This document shows positions 43,710-52,841 of a stretch of 64,000 bases of DNA, piece by piece (the first letter of the stretch is position 1; the number at the start of each line of letters is the position of its first letter). The notes beneath the pieces were generated by a model, which was not told the origin of the DNA, did no database searches, and worked only from the letters and a program-made list of their open reading frames with translations. Position numbers and translations under genes: made by a program. The DNA lies in contig CAICTM010000100.1 in the NCBI GenBank assembly GCA_903772945.1, positions 1 through 64,000 on the forward strand, written 5' to 3'. The DNA comes from Seminavis robusta (Eukaryota > Bacillariophyta > Bacillariophyceae > Naviculales > Naviculaceae).

Positions 43710-44612
43710 TTAAAACCACATGAACTCGGTCTTGGAACCTTCTCCCGTGGTGGGCAGCAACGAATACGGCTTGCCCGTTTCCGGATTGGGGTTCAATTGC
43801 CACGTTCGAATGATAAGGGACGACGCAATGGTCAACCAGATCATTTTGAGTGCCAAGAGTTTTCCCGCCAGTGGCAGTACTTGATGATAGGAATATGCCG
43901 CAAAGGCCGCCGACGTGTACACGCCAACAATCCCCAATATGGATGTCCCGTACCGTCGTTCGACATTGTTAATGGTATTCCAGACATCTCCAATGGACAA
44001 GTGTAGCATGAGTGCCAAAATGGGAGCACACGCATAACTCCCGGTGGTGGCGTAGATCATTGATGAAGTGGCCGCCCGCAACGGTCCAATGAGTAGTAGC
44101 CAGACAATGGGAAAGACAAATCCAGGTGGTGTCCACGTGGGCATTTGTCGTTTGGGTATATTGTCGACTTCCTTGGTGTCGACATTGGGACGATTGTTGG
44201 CGAGTGGATTCAAGACACGACTCTTGAGGGCACAAAAGTAAAAGAGAATAAAGTTGACGGCAAATGGAACTTGGGCAATTCCCGTAATGGCGACCAATTT
44301 ATCAAAGAGTGTGAATATCCCCGTGAAGAGACCCATTTGAATGGCAAGGGCGCCCCCGTACTTGACAATGGCATCCACGTCGAGCTGTTTTTTGGGGGTA
44401 CTATCGGTATCGTCCTCGGCAGCCGAAGCCATTCGAGCTGTCGTGACATGATGATGGCGTGGTTTGGTGGTCGTTGGTAACAACAACCATGATGAAGATG
44501 TCTTGGTTGGAACCACAGGCGGCCGACCAATAATTGAATATTGTGGCTGAAACGCCGCAATGGGCGACGCCGTCCACACGACGAGAATTACAGTTAGCAA
44601 AAGCGATCTCAT
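43710..44612 (-). CDS. TspO/MBR-like protein with plastid-type leader
   Basis: A single exon encodes 300 residues, about 140 longer than typical TspO. The start (LLLTVILVVWTASPIAAFQP) is a signal peptide whose cleavage site is followed by Phe, the diatom plastid-import pattern. Residues about 70-125 add a hydrophobic region not found in bacterial TspO. The TspO part begins near 152 with PTWTPPGFVFPIVWLLL, close to the family's PSWxPPxWxFxPVW, and ends with LLALKMIWLTIASSLII and RTWQLNP, the family's last helix. TspO/translocator proteins bind porphyrins and cholesterol; in algae a link to tetrapyrrole or stress control has been proposed. The gene is transcribed away from the fucosyltransferase-like gene, with 396 bp between the starts. 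Confidence 0.75.
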   Translation of the reverse strand: MRSLLLTVILVVWTASPIAAFQPQYSIIGRPPVVPTKTSSSWLLLPTTTKPRHHHVTTARMASAAEDDTDSTPKKQLDVDAIVKYGGALAIQMGLFTGIFTLFDKLVAITGIAQVPFAVNFILFYFCALKSRVLNPLANNRPNVDTKEVDNIPKRQMPTWTPPGFVFPIVWLLLIGPLRAATSSMIYATTGSYACAPILALMLHLSIGDVWNTINNVERRYGTSILGIVGVYTSAAFAAYSYHQVLPLAGKLLALKMIWLTIASSLIIRTWQLNPNPETGKPYSLLPTTGEGSKTEFMWF

Positions 44613-44806
44613 TGTGCGTTTTGTAGAGACGATAATGAAGTTTGCTAGCTAGCTAGTAGAAAAAATTGAGAGGGGTTGTGCTGCTGTATTCACTTCCAGG
44701 ACAACACGGAGTGATGAAGGCTTCAACTTACGGTGTACGACTGCACTTGTCAACTTCCCACGGCTTGACTTTCAACTTTCAACAACGGCGGGAGGAAAAG
44801 ATTCAC

Positions 44807-44814
44807 TGACGTCA
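44807..44814. promoter_or_regulatory. Palindromic CRE (TGACGTCA) in a divergent promoter
   Basis: A perfect TGACGTCA lies about 195 bp from each start of the TspO-like (-) and fucosyltransferase-like (+) genes. This is the full bZIP/CREB site. TGACGT half-sites are known as CO2- and light-responsive elements in Phaeodactylum carbonic anhydrase promoters. Shared control of the two genes is inference. Confidence 0.45.
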
Positions 44815-45008
44815 TCGTTTACAACATGATCCCTAATAGAAACACGATCTTTCTCAATTCTCACAATGACCCTTTGACAACGGCAAGGCTTCGCCTTCTC
44901 ATCCAGCACCCACAACCCACCAACGACAACACGACAACGGCCAAAACCAAGTGGGAGAAAAGCACTTGCAATTAGTTACTTTGAGTTGCCGTTTGTTTGT
45001 CGTCCACC

Positions 45009-46577
45009 ATGGTAGCTGTGAATACTACAACCAGTGCCAAGCGACAACCAGCTACGAGTAGCAATGGTGATTCTTCGTCTTCTTCCAGCAAAAGAACGAA
45101 ACTGACTCGCATTGGCGCTGGCATGGCCGGATTCTTGGGTCTGTACGCGTTATTGAATTTCTGTTTGTTTCCCAAGCAACGCAAATTGGTGGTCCCGTCC
45201 GGAGTCCATTTACTGAATGCCACCACATTGTTGGACGTGGATCACCACCAAAACAACGGAGATGACGACGATGTCTGTTTTGCCTATGACGGAATTCTGC
45301 TCATTTCCTATGCGGACGAAGATGGCTTTGCGACGGTCTTTTTTCTGTATATTCTCAATCAACTGCTGTACGCGGAAAAACACAATCTACTGCCTTGGAT
45401 TCATTTAGATAGTCAGACCAGTATACATGTCTACGACGAACAAGAACATGGAGGCGAAGCCGTCATGCAAGTCACAGTCCTCAATGGACTCGAATGGGAC
45501 AATTACACAGATCCACACAATGGACAAACCTACGAATATCCAGGAACACCCATTCTCAATTACAAACATCCCAAGAGTACTTCCACCGATGTCACTATTG
45601 AAGGGACGGGAATTTGGAACTCGTATTTCGATCTGCCTTCGAGATTGCATCCTCTGCGACACTTGCTTCATCCATCCACTTCTTCTTCATCTTCCTCTTC
45701 TTCTTCCTGTCACATCAAACCCATTTTCCAATTGTCACTCAAACAGATTGAACCATCGCTCATGGTATTCTGTCCCTACTGTGTCCGCGCATGGAGACGC
45801 AAGAGTACGCCTCCGGTACTCGCGCAATGGAGTTTGCCGTATCAACAATGGTTCGATCCCATGCGACGTCGTGCCCACGGCATTATTCGGCGTCATTATC
45901 GACCGACGGAGCAAATGACACGATTGGCTCATCAAGCCAATCCCGTCGTCACGGCACAAGAAGATGCCTGTCTGGCACTCCACATTCGCCATTCCGATAA
46001 AGCCGATCGACGCATGCCCATTGCACTCTCGGAATTTCGGCCTTATGTGGAGGAATATATCAACGCTGCCGTCTTTGTCGGGACCACCATTGCCGTCTAC
46101 GTCGCCACCGATTCCAATCAAGTGTTGCGGGATATTCAAACCGAATGGCCCGTCACTTTATCGAGTTATGTTCGCTTTCAAAATCACGTCCTGCGATCCG
46201 ACAATACCACGGCCGTATTTGCCATGCACAATGTGCAACATCATAACACCAATACGGAAGTACTGGTCGATATATTGGCCATGGCCGAATGTGAATTCAT
46301 GGTCCATGGCATGAGTGCCGTCACCGAGGCCGTGCACTACCTAAACTTGAAATTGCACAATCAAAGTGTCAATCTCGAAGAAGAGGAAATGACCATGGCC
46401 AGATCCAACAAGTACATTCACAAACGAAAGCCTACCATGACACCCAATGAATTTGGAACAATGGTACGGAAACGATTGTACGAAAAGCGAAAAGCCGCCA
46501 AAGCACAAAACGAAGACGCCAGTGTCAAACAAGGAGGAGAACAGCAAGATGATAATGGAGAAGCACAGCAACCATAA
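45009..46577 (+). CDS. Fucosyltransferase-like (GT23-type) type II membrane protein
   Basis: A single exon encodes 522 residues from the ATG at 45009 in an ideal context (ccaccATGG). Cytosolic Ser/Lys-rich tail, membrane anchor near 36-54 (GAGMAGFLGLYALLNFCLF), then a lumenal domain. CLALHIRHSDKADRRMP near 321-337 fits the GDP-fucose-binding HxRxxDK motif of alpha-1,6-fucosyltransferases and NodZ. IAVYVATDS near 361-369 is their second motif, and FMVHGMSAVTEAVHYL near 432-447 sits where the third (GSxxSN) lies. Such enzymes transfer fucose to N-glycan or chitooligosaccharide cores. A run of eight or more serines near 222-232 is a local expansion. The tail is Lys/Glu/Gln-rich. The acceptor and linkage cannot be read from sequence. 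Confidence 0.75.
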   Translation: MVAVNTTTSAKRQPATSSNGDSSSSSSKRTKLTRIGAGMAGFLGLYALLNFCLFPKQRKLVVPSGVHLLNATTLLDVDHHQNNGDDDDVCFAYDGILLISYADEDGFATVFFLYILNQLLYAEKHNLLPWIHLDSQTSIHVYDEQEHGGEAVMQVTVLNGLEWDNYTDPHNGQTYEYPGTPILNYKHPKSTSTDVTIEGTGIWNSYFDLPSRLHPLRHLLHPSTSSSSSSSSSCHIKPIFQLSLKQIEPSLMVFCPYCVRAWRRKSTPPVLAQWSLPYQQWFDPMRRRAHGIIRRHYRPTEQMTRLAHQANPVVTAQEDACLALHIRHSDKADRRMPIALSEFRPYVEEYINAAVFVGTTIAVYVATDSNQVLRDIQTEWPVTLSSYVRFQNHVLRSDNTTAVFAMHNVQHHNTNTEVLVDILAMAECEFMVHGMSAVTEAVHYLNLKLHNQSVNLEEEEMTMARSNKYIHKRKPTMTPNEFGTMVRKRLYEKRKAAKAQNEDASVKQGGEQQDDNGEAQQP

Positions 46578-47228
46578 GGGCTTTTGGCTGCTCGAATGCG
46601 AGGACAAACGAAAATGTCATGGTCACTTTAAAACTTAGTGGCAGGAATGAATGATTCAAACCAACAATAGCAGGAGGATACAGACCAAACCAGCGTCGGG
46701 CTGCGCCTTCATAATCGAGGAGCGTGGACGACTTTTTCAACTGGGACGATCACGACAGGATGATTGAATTCATTCTTGCGTTATTTCGATGCAAATCTGT
46801 TCAACTCAGCATTCCAGGGAGGAAGCTTCTCTGTCTGTGGCTGCGTGTGGTACTGTTGGGAGAGTGCCCCATTGAAGCCCACAGTACCACTTCAAGGCTA
46901 CGAAGAGGAATCAATCAGCAGGATGAACACTCCTTCCGTACAACCGGTACGGTAGAGGTCCCTGATGCCATGGAACCTTTGCGAAAGAGGTGCATCGCAA
47001 TTGCCGCACCACTACCGTACAGATAAGCGGAAAGCGGAACATCCAATGCTACCGGTACCGGTACCGTATATCTTGCTGTTATATCACCGTTCGTTGTGTG
47101 CTTTATATATCTTTTGATTATCGCTGTTGGTTGATTTATTTATTCACTGAGCCAGTCACACAATTTGAAAGGGGCGTTCTGGCTAACATAGCTGCTTTGT
47201 TGGGTAAGGAGGGACATTGATCACACTG
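46578..47228. other. Intergenic region with TACCGGTA palindromes
   Basis: Convergent gap between the fucosyltransferase-like and AsnA genes. No gene seen. TACCGGTACCGGTACCGTA at 47050-47068 is the densest copy of the recurrent palindrome, and ACCGGTACGGTAG lies near 46943. Confidence 0.5.
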
Positions 47229-48805
47229 CTAAGGAGCCAATTTTCCACCAACACCGCTATCATAGTGTACGATGCGGTCAGGAATAAGGTCAATGCCAGC
47301 ATCGAATGCCTGCTTGTAGTGTTCATCATGCCACAAGCCAACTTGCACTTGGCCAATGTGTCCCATGCGCAACAAGAGCATCAACAGGCGTGAAATACCA
47401 ATGCCGCCTCCGTACGAGAAAGGGAGGTCTTCCTGGAGTACCGCCTTTTGAAAGTCGAGCTCGGTTTCATGCAATGCTCCTCGATGCTCCAACTGTTTGA
47501 ACAAAGATTCCTTGTCCACGCGGATGCCCATGCTACTGAGCTCATGGCGGTACTCTGTGAGTGGGTGGCCAACCATAATGTCTCCCTTTCGGTATGACAA
47601 AATTCAGTGAAGGAATCAACAAATAATGTAGATCAAGGGTCAGGGGGCGTCGATAGGTTTATAACAATACCCGAGAGCTCGGCACGTACATTGAGATTCC
47701 AGTCGTCATAAGATGGGCTCCTCTGCTCTTCCGCGGGGGATCCATCCGCCATTGGCCATCCCATGCCACAGATGAAGATCGCCTCATATTTTTCAACCGC
47801 CTTGTTTTCACGTCCGTGAATGGATTCATTGGGAAACTCATCGTGAAGCTGCTGAGCCGTCACAAACTTGATCTCCTTGGGCAATCGCCAGTCAGCCGTG
47901 GGGTGCTCGGGGAGGAGAATGGAGGGGTACTTTGCCAAAATGTAGTCTTCTGCGTCCGTAATGATTTTCCAGAGGGTGCGAACATATTTCTGCAACTGTT
48001 GAACGGTTCTCTGTTGCTTGTCAATTCTGATCTCAAAGTCCCCTATAGCAAGAAAGATGAAACAAAACCTTTTTATTCAGCGGATGGAACGCAAGTTTAC
48101 TCAGTCCGACAGGTTCAAACCTACATTGGTCAGCAACGGCACTGTGTGTCACATCTCCTTTGTAGCCTTTGCGGATGGATGTCGAGTCGCAGTAGATCCC
48201 TTCTCCGACCTGGCATCCCAGACGTCCCAACATTACTCTTTTCCACTTGGCTAGACTCTGCACAACTTCACAGTCCATCTCGTAGGGGCTGGGAGCCTTC
48301 ATCATTTCCTCAGTGGGAATCACGCCTCTTGGCATATTCTTGTTTGGGACCGAAAAGCGCACAGCACTCTTGGATTCGGTGCCATCCAACTCGTCGTTCA
48401 CACCTGTTCCACGAAGGAATGCAATGGGTGTTGTATGCTAGAGTAAGAGAGAGAATGCAAAAGTATAATGTGAGGGATCAAAATAATTGCCAAAAGGCAT
48501 ACAGAGAATAAGGTTCATGCCTTGATGAGGTTGAGATCGCTTTCAAGTCGACTCTCCACAAACTTTTTGACATCGACAATGGCCCGTTGAATTTCCATGG
48601 GGGAAAGGCGATTGGAGGCAATGGCAGGACGGTTGTACATCGGAGGAAGCAATGACGCGGGCATGTAGTCAGATTCTTGCTCAGTTTCAGTCCGATCCAT
48701 GGTCGAGCCGAAGCGTGTGGTTCGCGGCACCACATGCTTGGGTAGGAATGCGTTGCCTTGAGACAACAAAAGTGTGGCCACGACGAAGAGCTCCGTCGCC
48801 ATCAT
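47229..48805 (-). CDS. asnA: Plastid aspartate-ammonia ligase (asparagine synthetase A)
   Basis: Four exons (48521-48805, 48125-48437, 47690-48042, 47229-47585) encode 435 residues. AsnA makes asparagine from aspartate, ammonia and ATP with release of AMP; it is related to class II aminoacyl-tRNA synthetases and unrelated to the glutamine-dependent AsnB. Diagnostic stretches: YEMDCEVVQSLAKWKRVMLG, DQWDFEIRIDKQQRTVQQLQ, SPSYDDWNLNGDIMVGHPL, HELSSMGIRVDKESLFKQLE and FSYGGGIGISRLLMLLLRM, all in family order, the last being motif 3. The N-terminus (ATELFVVATLLLSQGNAFLP) is a signal peptide followed by Phe, so plastid import is expected. Introns are 83, 82 and 104 nt; intron 1 appears to use a GC donor (AAG/GCATGA). 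All junctions keep frame and rebuild the bacterial consensus. A 456-bp divergent promoter separates it from the M14 gene. Confidence 0.92.
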
Positions 48806-49261
48806 GGTTGTTTTATTTTATTGAATTTATTTCTGTCCAGATTTGCCTGATGAAGGATGCTTTGAATGCGTATCAGATCTTGAGTTGCTTCTTTTTATGG
48901 CGTTGTGAGGCCACCATCACACCAGGGTTCGCACCTTCTATGAAAGCACTGTTGTCAAGCGAATCTCTTTTGACAGTGAATGTATCCTTCCTTCGCTTCC
49001 CCTTCGGAACATCGTTGTCATGCGCTTGCTTGTTGGGATTGGCTGTTTTGTGTGATCATGGCAATCATTGTGTCTGGCAAGTCTTGATGTGAGCCTTCGC
49101 AAGTCGATTGACCAATGACAGGAACGTGGATCACCTCTGTTGTGGTTTTCCACGACACATTCCACGATATGCAGAAGGACCTTAGCTCTAATGGATGTGG
49201 AGTGGATTACGCGCCAACAGCCAACACACAACACCACGATGGCATCGTGGTCCATTTTACC

Positions 49262-50401
49262 ATGAGAGTGCCAATAACCCTTACTTTGTTATCCCGAATT
49301 GCATTCACAAGGACAATGACAGTGGCCGCCTATCCAATCGGCACTCCCGGTGTTCCCTGGAGCCCAAAAGAAAAGACGGAATGGCTGGAATCTCGAAAGA
49401 TCCACCGATCGTACCAAGAGGAAGTGCTTACCAAACTCCTAACTGACATCAAGGGCTTTACGACGCAGGAGTACGGTACATTGACGGTTGAGAATAGAGA
49501 CGATGGCTACCCATTATATGTGTCGAAAAGTATCAACTGGGAGGCTTCGAAACCCAGCATTTTGGTGACAGGCGGCGTCCATGGATATGAGACCTCAGGA
49601 GTTCAAGGCGCTATCCAATTCATCAAGACCAAAGCCCTTCAATACAGCCAGACTTTCAATGTGCTCGTGGTGCCTTGTGTCAGTCCTTGGGGATACGAAT
49701 GTATTGAGCGTTGGAACTCCAAAGCTGTCGATCCCAACCGTTCGTTCAACCCCAATGGCGAGGTTGTTGAAGGCAGAAGTTTTAACCCAGAACCTGCCAC
49801 TCAGGAATCCATGGCGCTTATTGGGTATTTGAACGATTTGGGTGTCAAACAATGGATGTGCCATTTTGGTAAGAGCACTTAAAATTGATTGTTGAATGCG
49901 CAAAAGAAGAGATATTTGAGGATACCGTATTCAGCGACCAGCTCACATTTTGATCTAGACTTGCACGAGACCACCGATACCGACAATACCGAGTTTCGCC
50001 CCTCCAAAGCAGCACGAGATGGAAAAAAGATGAACGAGGACGAGACAATCCCCGATGGCTTTTATCTTGTCAGCGACAAGACCAATCCACAAACTGAATG
50101 GCACAAGGCCATGATTGACTCGGTTCGAAAAGTCACACACATTGCCCCAGCTGATCCAGACGGTACTCTCATTGGAGAAGAAGTCTCCCAAGAAGGAGTC
50201 ATTGTAATTCCAAAGCCCAGCAGCTTGGGCCTTTGTATGGGTGTCACGAATGCTGAGTATGCCACCACCACCGAGGTCTATCCAGATTCGCCCAAAGCAA
50301 CACCGGAACAGTGTAATGACGCACAGGTGGCATGCATTGTGGGAGGATTGGACTTTGTCATTCAGGAGCGAAACTTGCAGTCTTGCTCATCAACGGAATG
50401 A
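49262..50401 (+). CDS. M14-type zinc carboxypeptidase-like protein
   Basis: Exons 49262-49868 and 49935-50401 flank a 66-nt intron (GTAAGA donor) and give 357 residues. ATGs at 49115, 49262 and 49316 are all in frame; the middle one gives a mildly hydrophobic basic leader. Zinc ligands fit the M14/succinylglutamate-desuccinylase fold: HGYE (HxxE) near 107-110 in ILVTGGVHGYETSG, and a later His in HFDLDLHETTD near 208-218, rebuilt across the splice. DPNRSFNPNG near 156-165 supplies the substrate-binding Arg. The general-base Glu may lie in DTDNTEF or in the TTTEVYPDS stretch. Such enzymes remove C-terminal residues from peptides or act on N-acyl amino acids. Location uncertain. Confidence 0.8.
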
Positions 50402-51145
50402 GTGGCGAATATTTTGGTTTGGAAACCGGGATGGTCTGTAACCTTCTTTCTTTCTTTCTTCCTTGCTTGCTTTCTTTCGGGAATGATAGTAGTTTTAACT
50501 AAGTTAGAATGATGATCCTGTGCTCTTGATACTGGTTGGGGTGGGCGGGGGTTGCACTGCTTGGCTCTCGCCGGGCAAAGCACGCAACCACTTCGCCGGT
50601 GGCTGGCTTTGGCTGCATTGATTGGTGTTGGGGCTTGATTTTATTTGTTTGGCTTCGGCTCCCTTCGCAGTTTTATGGAAGCACGCAGGCTGACTGCACC
50701 TGACATCAATGAAGAGCTTAGCCATGGCTTCTCTGGATCGATAGCTCGGTTGCAGATGACTCTAGCTAGCAAATGCTTCCAAAGCTGCTGGCAAGAATTG
50801 ATTCGAAAGACACTTGAAGCACCAATCTCGCGAGGCAGGCTGCTGCGTCGTTATGACGCTGGGCGGATCCCGTCGGCACAGGTCTTATACCTTCGTCATG
50901 TCGACACTCCATACCGGTACGAACGCGCAAGAACATTCACACCGTGATCGATCAAACATTCCCAAGAACCATGGGCTTGTGGCAATACAATCCCTGCCAA
51001 CTACCGGTGCGACTAGATACCAATTAGCTCAGATGGTTACTAGTACATCTGGAACCCAGAACATGCAATAGCTAAATAGATTACCTATAAGAGATAAGAG
51101 TTCCAAGTCCTCAAAACCAAGCTAAACATGCCACAGGCACTCCCT
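50402..51145. other. Convergent intergenic region
   Basis: No gene supported. A CTTT/CTTG pyrimidine repeat runs at about 50442-50478, in the likely 3' UTR of the M14 gene. Two TACCGGT motifs lie near 50914 and 51002. Confidence 0.45.
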
Positions 51146-51844
51146 TTAGATGAAGGGGGCGGACTTATCGAAGATGAGGCTCTGGTGGAACATTCCCATG
51201 AATGCAATCATGGCGAGACGTCCATTGAGCAACTCAGAATCTTCCATGGAGGCAACCCTTGCTGCTGTAGGGGGGTTGTTGCCCGATTCCAAAAAAGCTG
51301 CCATTCCGTAGTCTATTGTTTCGAACAAGAGAGGAAAACATAAGCGCAGGCGCGTCACAATACGTACAACCAATGACATCCAATGATATTGACAAAAAGA
51401 CTTACCACCAGGAGCACGTTCGCCTTTGTTCATGGCGGCAATAGCGGGGAAGGCAACGACGAACTCCCAAAGTCCGACGAAGAGGAAGATTTGGTTCATT
51501 TGATCGGGCATGCTGAAAGCAGCATCCACACTTTTTGGAACTGTTTCGAAGCTGAAGGCATCACCTGGCAAGCGGACGATGTCTTGCACGATCATACCAA
51601 CGCAGGCAATCATAGCGGTACGTCCGTGACGAAGCTCGGCCTCTCGGAAAAAGGGGAGCATGGGCTCGTAAGATTCCGAAAGCTTCAAGGGATCAAAGAC
51701 GGTTTCCTTGCCGAGCAGGTTGATGGATCCTCGATAATCCGACATGGCAGAGAGCGCCGTAGTCGAGGCCTTAGCGGGCTGAGCCGCGGGGGAGAAGGCG
51801 GCGGCCGAGGCCAACAAGGTAGACAAGATGCAAGCTTTCATCAT
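51146..51844 (-). CDS. Fucoxanthin-chlorophyll a/c-binding light-harvesting protein
   Basis: Exons 51406-51844 and 51146-51312 flank a 93-nt intron and give 201 residues, the usual size. The start is the first of two adjacent ATGs (51844, 51841); the frame extends upstream but without the targeting signal. The leader ACILSTLLASAAAFSP is the textbook bipartite plastid signal (ASA/F cleavage). Helix 1 (FREAELRHGRTAMIACVG, about 60-78) and helix 3 (MEDSELLNGRLAMIAFMG, about 168-186) carry the paired ExxxGR chlorophyll-binding and ion-pair residues. Helix 2 is MNQIFLFVGLWEFVVAFPAI. The protein sits in thylakoids and passes light energy to the photosystems. The subfamily (Lhcf, Lhcr or Lhcx) is not clear by eye. 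The intron lies after helix 2, has a length divisible by three and contains no stop. Confidence 0.93.
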   Translation of the reverse strand: MMKACILSTLLASAAAFSPAAQPAKASTTALSAMSDYRGSINLLGKETVFDPLKLSESYEPMLPFFREAELRHGRTAMIACVGMIVQDIVRLPGDAFSFETVPKSVDAAFSMPDQMNQIFLFVGLWEFVVAFPAIAAMNKGERAPGGKSFCQYHWMSLVVRIVTRLRLCFPLLFETIDYGMAAFLESGNNPPTAARVASMEDSELLNGRLAMIAFMGMFHQSLIFDKSAPFI

Positions 51845-52841
51845 GGTTGGATTTGTGCTGAGGTCGTCGCAGGGAACGGGACTCTGCAAGCCGCCTACGT
51901 AAACAAGAAGGATTGGTCTTTTCCGAAGACGAAACGCCGATCTTTGTATGTTGAAGTCAAAAAAACGATCCTGTGGGAGGACGCTGACGAGTGCCAGTCA
52001 ATAAAACAACGAGGGTGTATTTGAACTCCAGCAGAGCTGTGAATAAATAGTGCGAATACGACTGTACCATGCGGTACAGTACGAAAGAGACCTTGAGCCA
52101 GGGCAGCTAGCTAGTCTAGCTAGCCTACCGATAGCTACTGGCCAGGAAGCCCGAAGGGGCCAGGCTTAGGTACAGTAAAGAAAAGTGGAATTCTGGACTC
52201 TAGAGCTAGGTTCTGTGTTCTGTGGGATCAGGGGGGACAAACTGGGGACCAATATGAAGGCCAAAGTAGACCTAAGTGAGTGGACATAACAAGGGCTGTC
52301 TTGATAGAACATCATTTGGGAATGGGAATATTGAGTTTTGTTTGCTTTGACAGTGGCAAGTGGTTGCAAAAGAATTTTGGCTGGAGGAAGAAGCAAGCCA
52401 CCCATGGAAATACTTTGTGGGTGCTTCGGTTACTTGTGCCACAAGAAATGCTTTGTGGGTGCTTCGGTTAGTGCCACAAGAGCTTACAGTACCGGTAGGA
52501 GTTCATGCACAAGTAATAACTACCTTGGATGAAGACTGGAGAAGATCGGCTTGTGATTCACTCCCAATGGAACCTACCGAAAGAGTTGGGCGATGAAGAA
52601 GAATGTGGTATCTCTGTAGGTCAGCAGAGGTTTAGACACGGCAGCTTTTGCAACCGCCCTTTCTGGCTTTAATAAAAGATAGTGGGGAGCTTCCTGTGCT
52701 TTAGATGGCGCTGCACAAGGAGCTTGATGGTTATAACTATGTTGGCCTTCTGTCTAAAACTGATACTGCTAGTACTCTGGTTGTCACACGCAAATAGTGG
52801 CTGTAAATGTTTGGAATGTAATCGTGGTTGTGTCTATCTAT
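51845..52841. other. Intergenic region with a tandem duplication
   Basis: Promoter of the light-harvesting gene and 3' flank of the lipase gene. It holds GCTAGCTAGTCTAGCTAGCC near 52107-52126 and the duplication listed separately. Small open frames are not supported. Confidence 0.45.
52413..52480. repeat. Imperfect tandem duplication, two units of about 35-38 bp
   Basis: The first unit (52413-52450) begins CTTTGTGGGTGCTTCGGTTA and goes on to GTGCCACAAGAAATG. The second (52451-52480) repeats the same start directly and the GTGCCACAAG, with a 3-nt difference after GGTTA. Non-coding; recent slippage is likely. Confidence 0.85.

Noticed and set aside
51020-51060. tRNA-like D-arm string ATTAGCTCAGATGGTTA
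   Set aside because: No acceptor stem, anticodon arm or GGTTCGA T-arm follows at the right distance, so it is chance.
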